A DNA stretch of 21,371 nt from a virus: positions 1-21,371 of IMG/VR virus record IMGVR_UViG_3300001870_000001. One strand, 5' to 3'. Position numbers and translations under genes: made by a program. The notes under the pieces were generated by a model. It was not told the DNA's origin, made no database searches, and saw only the letters and a program-made list of their open reading frames with translations. This document shows, piece by piece, positions 6,192 to 13,444 of the stretch. Within the stretch, counting starts at the first letter, position 1; the number at the start of each line of letters is the position of its first letter.

Positions 6192-7514
6192 TTAACCTCT
6201 GAATCTCGTTGTTGCTACGCTTGAAAGACTGAATTTCTCAAAAGGCGTCTTCCCCTCTAATTCAGTTATACTCCACACAAGCGCGTCTAACCTATCGGGG
6301 CTTTTCCCTGCTCCCGGTACCCACTCACAAAGCTGATCTTCTAATTCGGGAAAGGTCCCAAAATGATGAATTCTCCCTTGCTCATAGAGTGCGCTTACCG
6401 GCTCCGCCCTTGTGGCCTTTCCCCGGCTAGCATGGACTGCTTTGAAGGGTATACTTGGATCAATTGTCTTTAAGGTATGTTCGACCATTTCCCCGCCGTT
6501 GTTGGTCTCGCCTACGATTTTGTTGGCCTGGTGTTTGTGATAAGCAGTAACAGCCGCCTCACCCCATTTCTGAGGCGATCCGTGAATGGTATAATCACCC
6601 AGGATATAATAATGCCCGTCTTTACTTTTCCCTGCAGCAATTATGCCCGTATCATCTGACCCGTCTTTTGAAGTGGCTGCAGGATCAACCCCAACGACTA
6701 CATAGGTGAGTTCCGGGATCTGTCTAACCTTGTTATTGTCAATGTCCGAGCGTTTCCACAGGGATTCCGGGTTATCGTCCAGGATATCCCCGTTAATCTC
6801 CTGCCTACCTAACCGCGTGCCTTCGTATTTGGATTTCATCCGCTCGACAAACAGCGGGTTAAGGTTTGCAGAATTATCTAGCGTGCTGCCTCGGGTTTGT
6901 ACGGTTCTGGAGTCTGCAATTAAGTCTCGAATTGTCTTAATTGGCCTCGGTGTAGTCGTGCAGATAACCTGCGGATTATCGCCTATCCTCAACCCCATTT
7001 CCAGATTATCCCATGTTTCCTGCGGATAGCGGAACTTAGCCAACTCATCAACCCAAGCCTTTTGGTGCTGTGGACCTCTCAGTTGGTCTGATTCATCACC
7101 GGAATAGATCAGGCAGATCGAACCATTAGGAAAAGTTAAACGTCTCTTAGAAGGCTCGTACACAGGCCTGAACCAGGGAGGCGCTGCCCGCATTATAGAG
7201 CTATCCCCTATCTCTACCATAGTATCGCGCACATCGGCTTTAGTCCGGCCCACAAGAGCAATGGGAGTGTATCCATGTGCAGCCCATTCTATAACCGTTT
7301 CGGAGCCCGTCCTTGTCTTCCCGTACCCTCTACCCGATCGAAGGAGCCAGGTAAACCAACCGCCGGGGGGCATCCGTTGTGCAGGTCTGGCTAACAACTG
7401 CCAATCGTGCTGAAGATAATAGAGCTCTTCATCTGAAAAATTATTGAGAATAGTCTCTCTCTGCGCTGCTGTTAGACACGCAAAGGATTGCAGCATTGAA
7501 GCGTTCTCTGGCAT
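6192..7514 (-). CDS. Terminase large subunit (DNA packaging ATPase-nuclease)
   Basis: 440 residues, the usual length for the TerL group that includes gene-transfer-agent-like packaging proteins. ATPase: Walker A SGRGYGKT (60-67), Walker B AWVDE (153-157), coupling motif TTT (186-188). Nuclease: VVVGVDP with Asp277, an acidic site near GETNNGGEMVE (335-345), and DRLDALVW (407-414) supplying the last acidic residues. It should pump DNA into a prohead and cut it. The ATG lies within the 3' end of TerS (74-bp overlap), with GGAG about nine bases upstream, so the two are translationally coupled. All catalytic residues appear intact. No portal or capsid gene follows, which is unusual because portal normally comes next. 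Confidence 0.93.
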   Translation of the reverse strand: MPENASMLQSFACLTAAQRETILNNFSDEELYYLQHDWQLLARPAQRMPPGGWFTWLLRSGRGYGKTRTGSETVIEWAAHGYTPIALVGRTKADVRDTMVEIGDSSIMRAAPPWFRPVYEPSKRRLTFPNGSICLIYSGDESDQLRGPQHQKAWVDELAKFRYPQETWDNLEMGLRIGDNPQVICTTTPRPIKTIRDLIADSRTVQTRGSTLDNSANLNPLFVERMKSKYEGTRLGRQEINGDILDDNPESLWKRSDIDNNKVRQIPELTYVVVGVDPAATSKDGSDDTGIIAAGKSKDGHYYILGDYTIHGSPQKWGEAAVTAYHKHQANKIVGETNNGGEMVEHTLKTIDPSIPFKAVHASRGKATRAEPVSALYEQGRIHHFGTFPELEDQLCEWVPGAGKSPDRLDALVWSITELEGKTPFEKFSLSSVATTRFRG

Positions 7515-7947
7515 GGGCTGTTTGCTCCTGAATGTTTAGAATGTTAATATTGTTCGTGTTCGTTGGGGCCTTCAGTCTGCCCAATCTCTCGTCCAGGCTG
7601 TCTTGAGCGTCAGTTGCTCCCCTAAGCGCCATAACTGCGGCCCTAAAATCCCCCCGGGATATAGCCTGATCGGATATCTCCAAAAACTGATCAATTATTT
7701 CAACTCTTTTCGTGATGGTATTGATTTCGGCATCGGCTACCTTGGCCCGTAATTTATCGCTTTTTTCGATAGCCTGAACCAGGGCGTTTTCGTTTGAATC
7801 GAAATACCGGAAAACCGAAGACAAACTTATAGGAGTTTTCGATTCTTTCGTTAAGATTTGCGAAATCTCTTCAAGGGTCTTTCCGGCACCTTTAAGGGTT
7901 TTCGCTTGTGTTTCCAGATCGTTTTTTATAATGTGATTAATTCGCAT
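7441..7947 (-). CDS. Putative terminase small subunit (TerS)
   Basis: 168 residues from the ATG at 7947. The longer frame to 7968 would need TTG, and I prefer the ATG. Residues about 8-50 (AKTLKGAGKTLEEISQILTK followed by ISLSSVFRYFDSNE) fit a helix-turn-helix DNA-binding domain. Residues 60-125 are helical and charged (AEINTITKRVEIIDQFLEIS), as in the oligomerisation region of TerS. The C-terminal tail would contact TerL. Identification rests mainly on position: it ends inside the TerL start, the standard TerS-TerL arrangement. It would recognise a pac or cos site. A TATA-like box and a small dyad lie upstream at 7984-8006, so the packaging genes may have their own promoter. Confidence 0.7.
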   Translation of the reverse strand: MRINHIIKNDLETQAKTLKGAGKTLEEISQILTKESKTPISLSSVFRYFDSNENALVQAIEKSDKLRAKVADAEINTITKRVEIIDQFLEISDQAISRGDFRAAVMALRGATDAQDSLDERLGRLKAPTNTNNINILNIQEQTAHARERFNAAILCVSNSSAERDYSQ

Positions 7948-7983
7948 TTGTACCCACTCTTTTCGCAAATAGCGCGGTTTAAA

Positions 7984-8006
7984 GCAAAATTTGCTATATA
8001 TTTTCG
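7984..8006 (-). promoter_or_regulatory. Promoter for the packaging genes
   Basis: On the minus strand CGAAAATATATAG is a good archaeal TATA box. It is followed directly by GCAAA-T-TTTGC, a dyad that could be an operator. It sits in the 101-bp gap between the HD gene and TerS. Confidence 0.45.
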
Positions 8007-8048
8007 TTTTGAATGTTAATAAGGTTATTGGAGTGACCGCCCAGTGTA

Positions 8049-8615
8049 TTAAAATGCCCCTTTTCTTTTTGAGTCTGCCATGTCCAGGGCTGCAAATATT
8101 TGAACTTGTGGAGTCCGCAAGATTGCCCGATGCATTGACAAGGTATCATGTTCTCGATAAGTGAAAATCCCGAAAAGCCCCATATGAAATCTTATAATAT
8201 CGTCTTCTTCTGGGGTCAGTAGGATGTGTTCTCCTATCCTTGAGAGCGATAAGGTGGCATGACCTTTTATGCCCTTCACGGACTTGTAACCATTACCTGC
8301 CGGGAGATACGCATTGATCTTACACAAGTCATGCAAAAGCCCGCAGATGACCACAGAATCAGGGGGAAGGGGTTTCATAAGTTGCTTGTTCGCAGCACTG
8401 AAAGCATGGACCAGAGAGAGAGAATGGTGGCAGAGACCGCCACGAAACGAGTTGTGAAAGCATGAACTTGCAGGTGCGGTGAAGTAGTCCGATTCAAGCA
8501 GGTAATCTAGCAGACCCACAATGCCAGGTCTGTTCACTGACTGCAACCGGAATATCACGGTTTCCTGATTGTGATTGGGGTCAACCTGCTGAGTTACGGG
8601 GGGGTAAGTTTGCAT
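8049..8615 (-). CDS. HD-domain phosphohydrolase
   Basis: 188 residues. The HD metal-binding pattern is complete: His63/His64 (GGLCHHSLSLVHAF), the His95-Asp96 pair (GLLHDLCKI), His119 (KGHATLSLS), His144 (IIRFHMG) and Asp178 (ALDMADS). HD enzymes hydrolyse phosphate esters of nucleotides, cyclic nucleotides or oligonucleotides. In viruses they have been linked to nucleotide-pool changes or to removal of host signalling nucleotides, but the substrate cannot be told from the sequence. The ATG follows the helicase stop codon without a gap, so it is translated as part of the replication operon. No membrane segment or extra domain is seen. The C-terminus ends soon after the final Asp. Confidence 0.85.
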   Translation of the reverse strand: MQTYPPVTQQVDPNHNQETVIFRLQSVNRPGIVGLLDYLLESDYFTAPASSCFHNSFRGGLCHHSLSLVHAFSAANKQLMKPLPPDSVVICGLLHDLCKINAYLPAGNGYKSVKGIKGHATLSLSRIGEHILLTPEEDDIIRFHMGLFGIFTYREHDTLSMHRAILRTPQVQIFAALDMADSKRKGAF

Positions 8616-10004
8616 TTACATCCACCCTCTTTCATTTAATCGCTCGGCGTTAGAGAGAACGGCCTGTAATCCTAGACTCTTCACAAATCCCGGATACTTT
8701 TTATTGAAGTCTCCAACGAACACCGGGACGTTATCAACGACTGAATTATACCCGGATCTTGCGTAATTTTTTAAGTCTCTTCTCAACAGGTCAGACATTG
8801 TTAATTTTTCTTCAATATTAGGTGTGAGAGGTCTCACATTAACTTCTGAATCCGTAATCGTAGGTGGCTGACACAATTTACTCAAATCATCGGAATTATC
8901 GCTCAACGACCTCTCACATTTATTTTCGGCATCGGTTGACACCGTTGTGAGAGGTGTGAGAGATGCCTTCGTCGTCGGCTGACACGATTTACTTGAATCC
9001 TCACAAATTTCCCCTGAGAGACCTATACCTATATTTTTAAAAAATGTTTTTTCAATATTACCATTATTTTTACAAAAGCTCCCCTCTCTCTCTCCTATAT
9101 CTGTGATTATTGTATTATTATTATTATTATTATATACTATACTGTTATCGTTTTTATCTCTCACATTGGGTGTGAGAGTTGTGTGAGAGTTGTGAGTGGC
9201 GGTAGCATTTTCGTAATCGGCTTCAATGAATTCACGTGTGAGCCTTTCAGCTTTATCCCGGTCTATGATATCTGCGGATTGAAACAACTTTGAGTTAATT
9301 TCAAACAAACCACCAGTGTACTTATACACAGTGCTTTTTGTGCTCGTTCTAACTGTTCCATCCACGGTGCCTAGTGATTCCATTTTCTCTAATTTTGAAA
9401 GCCCTTTGACTTTTCCTAGAAGCCCATCACTCCCGTTGCGCCCATTCATCGTATACCGGAGATTTGTTTCTTTAACCCCTGTTTTTTCTTGGATTTCAGT
9501 AAATGTTATTATCCTGCCGGGGCTATGCTGGATCACTTTCATGATTCCAATTTCCTTCCCATTGAGATTACATGCATTATTTGCAGCGGTGCCACTGTAA
9601 ACCTCAAGCGCTCTATCGTAATCGGCAAGTGTCGAAACTATGCCTCCGTGTACTTTCTCCCGATTCCGGAAGTTGTAAAGCGTAATACTAAACAGCATAT
9701 CTTGAAATTTATCAAAATTTCGGCGGTGCGAGTCGTCGTTCCATACGATAGCGTCAACCAACGGAGCATATACAGCGCATTCATTCTGAAAAATCGTATC
9801 AAATATACAACGACATGTTAACGTATCGTCATCTGGGTCAACCGAATATATACGGGTTGCTCGGCTTTTCTGGTAGTTGTTTACCTTCTCGTCTTGGTCA
9901 GTGCTTTCATCAGTGTCACCTATACAGAACCGTGTCTGTAGTTGCTCGTCTGGTATACTATCAACTGATGACATCCAAAGCGTAACCCCGGGGGGATGCT
10001 GCAT
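8616..10004 (-). CDS. AAA+ replicative helicase, 3' part (-1 frame)
   Basis: The frame holds what the 5' part lacks: the sensor strand and arginine region (VTLWMSSVDSIPDEQLQTRF), the AAA+ lid, a winged helix (near HSPGRIITFTEIQEKTGVKE) and a C-terminal domain ending NERGWM. Its own first ATG (10004) has no ribosome binding site and would begin in mid-domain, so it is best read as the continuation of 9920-10933. Joining at the CCCCCCGGGG run (9986-9995) gives about 772 residues. The linker (about residues 250-400 of this frame) is low in complexity: six Asn from an (ATT)n run, and repeated CQPPT/CQPTT and LTP peptides caused by repeated GTGAGAG and GGCTGACAC DNA. The stop is one base from the HD start. 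Confidence 0.75.
   Translation of the reverse strand: MQHPPGVTLWMSSVDSIPDEQLQTRFCIGDTDESTDQDEKVNNYQKSRATRIYSVDPDDDTLTCRCIFDTIFQNECAVYAPLVDAIVWNDDSHRRNFDKFQDMLFSITLYNFRNREKVHGGIVSTLADYDRALEVYSGTAANNACNLNGKEIGIMKVIQHSPGRIITFTEIQEKTGVKETNLRYTMNGRNGSDGLLGKVKGLSKLEKMESLGTVDGTVRTSTKSTVYKYTGGLFEINSKLFQSADIIDRDKAERLTREFIEADYENATATHNSHTTLTPNVRDKNDNSIVYNNNNNNTIITDIGEREGSFCKNNGNIEKTFFKNIGIGLSGEICEDSSKSCQPTTKASLTPLTTVSTDAENKCERSLSDNSDDLSKLCQPPTITDSEVNVRPLTPNIEEKLTMSDLLRRDLKNYARSGYNSVVDNVPVFVGDFNKKYPGFVKSLGLQAVLSNAERLNERGWM
8866..9200. repeat. Repeats inside the helicase linker coding region
   Basis: GGCTGACACAATTTACTCAA (8876) and GGCTGACACGATTTACTTGA (8976) are copies about 100 bp apart. TGTGAGAG or its complement occurs many times between 8820 and 9200. 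A run of about seven ATT lies at 9113-9135. They encode the low-complexity linker but could also be DNA sites, for example for replication. Confidence 0.5.
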
Positions 10005-10933
10005 ACGTTGACTACCAGGTCGCTGTTTAATGTTCGATGTATGGCTTCTTTTTGATAGTGGGATGTTATTGCTCGAAGTGTTACAACTATATCCCCCTCT
10101 ACTTTAGCATCATCCGAGTATACTATGGTCCCTTTTTTTAATGATTTATCGTAAAACAACACTTTTGAAGACAGCGACCCGGTAATGTATTTATATTCAG
10201 GAAGCAAATCTAACATGTCATCCATTGCGTCGCTTTTTCCCGTACCGGTTGCCCCGCTCGGTTTCATATGCAGACCAAGCCATGTGTTTGGTATCATCGT
10301 TCCGGCAATTGAACATAGGAGATTCTCCCCGATGTTCTTATCTCCAATATGTCGCGTGTTCCACGTTTTGCGGATATATAAGAACGGATCGCCGTTGTCT
10401 AGTATTTCATTGGCTTTGTCCCTAGCCCATTGTGGATATTCTTCATTACTTTCTTCTGTGGTCCCTTGATCGTCTTTTTGTTTTGCGTTAGATGTGCTGT
10501 TTTTATTTGTAGCCTCGCTCTTCAATCGTTTGTAAAATTTGGTTATAACACTTACCCATTTCGTTTTTAAATCGAATTTTTCACAAGTGTTAATAATTAT
10601 CTCTAACGCTTCGTCTTCATTTAATTTCAGCAAAGTGCTACATTTTACGAAATTCTTAACCTGTTCAACTCTCTTATCCTTGTCATCGTCACGAACTAAG
10701 TTTTTCATTTCTTCATTACATTGGTTATAAAGACGGTCGGGCTGAGTTTCCCTAATATGAGTTGATATTTTATTCACCAGGCCACTGAGGTCTTCCACAC
10801 CCCACGGTGAATCAAGTTTTAAATTCTCAGCCTCTACAAACCTGATCATCTCGTCAATGTCTGACATCGTCTTTGCATATTCGGAAAGTTCGACTATGTC
10901 TTTAAATTGTTCAGGAGGGTTACTTTCTGCCAA
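9920..10933 (-). CDS. AAA+ replicative helicase, 5' part (Walker A and B)
   Basis: 337 codons, of which about 315 belong to the helicase before the frame change. Residues 1-165 are a helical N-terminal region. Walker A is GATGTGKS (227-234) and Walker B is TIVYSDDA (269-276). These fit a viral/plasmid AAA+ helicase of the SF3/MCM-like type, paired here with a PrimPol. The start is TTG (10931-10933): a stop lies two codons upstream and a strong GGAGGGG sits six bases before it. The start overlaps the PrimPol end by 14 bp. The frame ends with 22 unrelated residues and a TAG if no shift occurs. Conserved helicase sequence continues in the -1 frame immediately after SIPP, so either programmed frameshifting or a one-base assembly error is required. 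Confidence 0.85.
   Translation of the reverse strand: MAESNPPEQFKDIVELSEYAKTMSDIDEMIRFVEAENLKLDSPWGVEDLSGLVNKISTHIRETQPDRLYNQCNEEMKNLVRDDDKDKRVEQVKNFVKCSTLLKLNEDEALEIIINTCEKFDLKTKWVSVITKFYKRLKSEATNKNSTSNAKQKDDQGTTEESNEEYPQWARDKANEILDNGDPFLYIRKTWNTRHIGDKNIGENLLCSIAGTMIPNTWLGLHMKPSGATGTGKSDAMDDMLDLLPEYKYITGSLSSKVLFYDKSLKKGTIVYSDDAKVEGDIVVTLRAITSHYQKEAIHRTLNSDLVVNVCSIPPGLRFGCHQLIVYQTSNYRHGSV
9986..9997 (-). promoter_or_regulatory. Candidate -1 ribosomal frameshift site
   Basis: The minus strand reads ATC-CCC-CCG-GGG in the incoming frame. C-CCC-CCG fits the X-XXY-YYZ slippery pattern, and slipping back one base gives CCC-CCC-GGG-GTT, which continues into the conserved helicase sequence. The G run next to the C run is itself self-complementary (CCCCGGGG). 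I could not identify a clear downstream pseudoknot by eye. Confidence 0.5.
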
Positions 10934-12068
10934 AGTTTAACCCCTCCATTTTGCCAATTACCAGAGTAATAGTATAAGCGATATCACTCAGCCTATATCC
11001 GTCTGTTAAATCTTCTTTCTTACATACTCCCTTTTGAATAGCATAATATGAAAGTGCAGACGATGGGATAGGATCATTTTCGGGTATAAGCCCGCTATTC
11101 TTCGCGTATTTCCATACCTCAAATACGGTATAACCATCCTGAAAGTCGACCCCAAAATATCGCCCACCATGAGCTCGTCCTGAGCGCTCGCACGACAAAA
11201 CCCCCGCTAATATAGCCAGGTAAGAAAAAGCGTTATGGTATACTTCATGCCTCCAGCAGTGCAGTAAACCATTACTTACATTGCAATTGTGCCCAGTCCC
11301 TGACCCATGTATAATAGTAGGTATTGGAACCTTCCGATTGCCTGTTTCTCGGACCCCAGACACGTCCGTGATATCCAGATCCCATAACGCACTTCTATAT
11401 TTACCGCCTTTGTTCGCGTCGTTCGACTTTTTACCCACGTTTCTGATGACTGCCTGAATTTCATCATGTCTCATTTCAGCGTATCGTGCCCTGTAAACCT
11501 CTGGCAACTCATCGAATGTTATTTCAGAAACGGCGAGTTTGTTGTTAACGGTATATTTGCCTGCGAAAGGTCTTTCTTCTTCGGGCATCCGGCTAATTTG
11601 TTCTTCTGAGCAGGGTACATAAGATCCCGGAGCAACCACATAATACCAAACCGCTCGGACTTCTCCCGCGTTCTTTGTGGGTATGTTCTTTTTAGCAGTT
11701 CCATCTATAGCAAAATAATAATCGTGCCGCCCTATTCGCTTTCTTGATGTTATTTGAAGTGTTGGCTTTATCTCGGGTGCCTGGGTGAGATCGTCCCTGT
11801 CTACGATGCAAAGCGGATCTTTCCCAGTAGCACATATCCCGATATTGTGGCCTTTTTTCATCAAGTATACAGCTTGTTGAATGGTTTTCCGGTTGTTTTT
11901 CCAGCTTATATTTTCGATCGGTTCTTTATCGTTCTTTACCAGTGGGAAATAAAAGGGAGAGTATCCGCTAGGCGTGGATCGCATCAACAACGTATGAAAC
12001 TTTAATAATTCGGAGGGGTCAGTGACCGACGATTCGAATTTATTCACAAAATATGTTGGTTTTTCCAT
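10920..12068 (-). CDS. Primase-polymerase (archaeo-eukaryotic PrimPol)
   Basis: 382 residues. PrimPol motifs appear in order: motif I LCIVDRDD (86-93, Asp90/Asp92), motif II GRHDYYF (113-119, His115) and motif III GEVRAVWYYVVAPGSYV (135-151). A cluster HNCN...LLHCWRH (His260, Cys262, His270, Cys271, His274) followed by an alanine/leucine-rich helix and Cys293 resembles the zinc-binding segment found after PrimPol domains in archaeal mobile elements. The enzyme should make primers and possibly extend them on the element's DNA. It is first in the replication operon, with the AAA+ helicase overlapping its end. The ATG has AGGAAGA upstream. A palindrome-rich promoter lies 120-190 bp before it. 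Confidence 0.88.
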   Translation of the reverse strand: MEKPTYFVNKFESSVTDPSELLKFHTLLMRSTPSGYSPFYFPLVKNDKEPIENISWKNNRKTIQQAVYLMKKGHNIGICATGKDPLCIVDRDDLTQAPEIKPTLQITSRKRIGRHDYYFAIDGTAKKNIPTKNAGEVRAVWYYVVAPGSYVPCSEEQISRMPEEERPFAGKYTVNNKLAVSEITFDELPEVYRARYAEMRHDEIQAVIRNVGKKSNDANKGGKYRSALWDLDITDVSGVRETGNRKVPIPTIIHGSGTGHNCNVSNGLLHCWRHEVYHNAFSYLAILAGVLSCERSGRAHGGRYFGVDFQDGYTVFEVWKYAKNSGLIPENDPIPSSALSYYAIQKGVCKKEDLTDGYRLSDIAYTITLVIGKMEGLNFGRK

Positions 12069-12185
12069 TGTCTTTCTTCCTGAAATTCAGAAACAGAAAA
12101 GCCGACTGGAACCGAAAAAAGAGAAACTTAACGATTAATTTTAGCCCCCAAAAGACTTAAATCTCTGTACAACCATTGTTATACG

Positions 12186-12254
12186 CTGAGTGTACAATAC
12201 TCAGAAATTTTGAAAATCTGGTAAGAATATATTTAAATATTAGGGGACCCTAAT
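12186..12254 (-). promoter_or_regulatory. Promoter with two dyads upstream of the replication operon
   Basis: On the minus strand ATTTAAATATATT (about 12227-12238) is a strong TATA box. ATTAGGG-GA-CCCTAAT (12239-12254) is a perfect dyad just upstream, where the TFB-recognition element should be. CTGAGT and ACTCAG (12186-12204) form a dyad around the expected start site. Both positions suit repression. The leader would be about 130 bases long. Confidence 0.6.
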
Positions 12255-12287
12255 TATCCGTTAGGTTCTCTATATCAATTTCAGTCT

Positions 12288-12307
12288 GCCTGGATTGAGA
12301 GCCAGGC
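12288..12307. terminator. GCCTGG/CCAGGC hairpin between small genes and replication promoter
   Basis: A 6-bp GC stem with an eight-base loop lies between the small-gene operon end (12404) and the replication promoter. It may stop readthrough from upstream. The rest of 12308-12403 is AT-rich, with the dyad TGTACA-TTTAT-TGTACA at 12385-12401. Confidence 0.35.
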
Positions 12308-12403
12308 GGGCTTACTATTCTGATAATCTTTTTGATTGAATTTATATATTATTTTGGCATTCTTTTTTTGATTCTACCAAAACCTGTACATTTATTGTAC
12401 ATT

Positions 12404-12559
12404 TTAGTTGTTAACCGTTTGTGTGTGTTTTCCATGCCTTGATCGATTATATTCTGCCTCACATTGTTTGCAATAAGGCCGAAGCCCGTCTGTGTGTGTT
12501 ATATCTCGATGGAATTCATTCTCATCCTTCTCAGTCCCACATTTGGTACATCTTTTCAT
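12404..12559 (-). CDS. Small zinc-finger protein (CxxC...CxxC)
   Basis: 51 residues starting MKRCTKCGTEKDENEFHRDI. Cys4 and Cys7 form one knuckle and Cys30/Cys33 (YCKQCEAEY) the other, giving a four-cysteine zinc site. Phage and archaeal virus genomes often carry such small zinc-finger proteins, sometimes related to HNH nuclease knuckles, though no HNH motif is present here. It starts five bases after the stop complement of the preceding Cys-rich gene and ends in a TGTACA dyad. It is the last gene of a three-gene set (12943-12404). It is probably a nucleic-acid-binding regulator. Confidence 0.75.
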   Translation of the reverse strand: MKRCTKCGTEKDENEFHRDITHTDGLRPYCKQCEAEYNRSRHGKHTQTVNN

Positions 12560-12563
12560 TGTT

Positions 12564-12791
12564 TTAAGCCTTCTTTATTTTGTCAGTTTTCGATTTTTTT
12601 AGAAAATACGATTCGGCTATTACAGTTGGCCCCCATTCCGGGCACTTAGATTTCATTGCAGCGCCCCCATTACAAGAAATTGCCGGGTCGTTTATGGTAT
12701 TTAATCTCAATTGACATGTATAATATGCCCCCCCGTAGTTGCCACGCCCAGTTGGATCAAAGAATCGACTATGAATGCAACCGTCTTTCAT
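12564..12791 (-). CDS. Small Cys-containing protein, unknown
   Basis: 75 residues with Cys5, Cys27, Cys40 and Cys50 in the first two thirds (YTCQLRLNTINDPAISCNGG) and a lysine-rich tail (LKKSKTDKIKKA). Four spaced cysteines suggest a metal site, but the spacing fits no motif I know. Its ATG overlaps the stop of the upstream AbrB-like gene (ATGA), so the two are coupled. The start choice is firm because of that overlap. Confidence 0.65.
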   Translation of the reverse strand: MKDGCIHSRFFDPTGRGNYGGAYYTCQLRLNTINDPAISCNGGAAMKSKCPEWGPTVIAESYFLKKSKTDKIKKA

Positions 12792-12943
12792 TTTTCATTC
12801 CCAATTGTTATTACGATTTTACCGTTTTCTTTGGTGATGTCAACTTTACTTTCCATATTTATTCCCAAATCGTCTCGCAAAAACGAAGAAATGTAAATGT
12901 ACGTTTGTCCCTTCGGACCCGTTCGTACGTGAGTCTTAACCAT
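12788..12943 (-). CDS. AbrB/SpoVT-like DNA-binding protein
   Basis: 51 residues. The pattern KTHVRTGPKGQTYIYISSFL then RDDLGINMESKVDITKENGK and IVITI is that of the swapped-hairpin AbrB/MazE fold (strand, loop, short helix ending in LGI, then two strands). These dimers bind DNA as transition-state regulators or antitoxins. No toxin gene is adjacent. The ATG has no ribosome binding site, and a TTGTATA box lies about 20 bases upstream, so the message is probably leaderless. It is the first of three coupled small genes and may regulate them or the replication operon just downstream (inference). Confidence 0.75.
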   Translation of the reverse strand: MVKTHVRTGPKGQTYIYISSFLRDDLGINMESKVDITKENGKIVITIGNEK

Positions 12944-13045
12944 TGTACTACACATGCAGTTATACAATAAGTAGTTATTGGTCTTCTGTAACTGGTTATG
13001 AAAGGATGTTACCTTAGTCGCCTGGGCATCGAAAAAAGTTCACGG

Positions 13046-13131
13046 GAAGAAGGCCGGATGTTACAGTATTGGGAGAAGAAGGTCGGATGCACTGCACCCA
13101 CTGTATTGGGGTAGGTCAGAAGCCCGGATGC
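13046..13131. repeat. Three GAAGnnCGGATG direct repeats
   Basis: GAAGAAGGCCGGATG (13046), GAAGAAGGTCGGATGC (13075) and AGAAGCCCGGATGC (13118) are separated by the related spacers ACAGTATTGGG (13063) and CTGTATTGGGG (13101). They lie downstream of a minus-strand TATA-like box (TATTTATAC, near 13180) and upstream of the AbrB-like gene. No ORF explains them. Confidence 0.55.
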
Positions 13132-13206
13132 TTTAGCGCAGGCAGGAACTCCGTAATCTTTTCTCGATGCACAGAAGTATAAATACTATAGAATCATAAA
13201 CACCGT

Positions 13207-13298
13207 GGGGTGTAATGGAATCCGTTTAGCACCTTCACCTGAATTTTGTGATGCGATATTAACGTGGAATTGGAGTGTAATGGGATCCATTACACTCC
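13207..13298. repeat. Duplicated hairpin block downstream of the Cys-rich gene
   Basis: GGAGTGTAATGG (13272-13283) and CCATTACACTCC (13287-13298) make a perfect 12-bp stem with a GAT loop, followed by TTCACCT. A degenerate copy, GGGGTGTAATGGAATCC...ACCTTCACCT, lies about 65 bp to the left. It could be a terminator/processing structure or a protein site. Confidence 0.55.
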
Positions 13299-13303
13299 TT
13301 CAC

Positions 13304-13444
13304 CTACACTTCTTCGATTTTATTATTTTTGCAGTCTTTGCCGTAGTTCACAAGACCGCATGTATCGCAATCGCCGTCATTTTGAATACAATATATTTTC
13401 AATTCGACTCCCCCTGTATTGTTTTCGTGAATCACGCATAACAT
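13304..13444 (-). CDS. Small Cys-rich protein
   Basis: 46 residues: an N-terminal stretch, then KIYCIQNDGDCDTCGLVNYG and KDCKNNKIEEV. Five of its cysteines (with C-D-T-C) suggest metal or iron-sulphur binding. The ATG follows the stop of the preceding ORF without a gap, with GGAGG eight bases upstream. An internal TTG at 13402, with GGGGGAG before it, could give a 32-residue form. The gene ends in TAG. Readthrough would add VKECNGSHYTPIPR, encoded over the 12-bp hairpin. This is one of only two apparent TAG stops here. Confidence 0.6.
   Translation of the reverse strand: MLCVIHENNTGGVELKIYCIQNDGDCDTCGLVNYGKDCKNNKIEEV

Noticed and set aside
10185-10469. Plus-strand ORFs across the helicase and PrimPol genes (also 9316-9821, 11754-12005)
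   Set aside because: Shadows of strong minus-strand genes with clear motifs.
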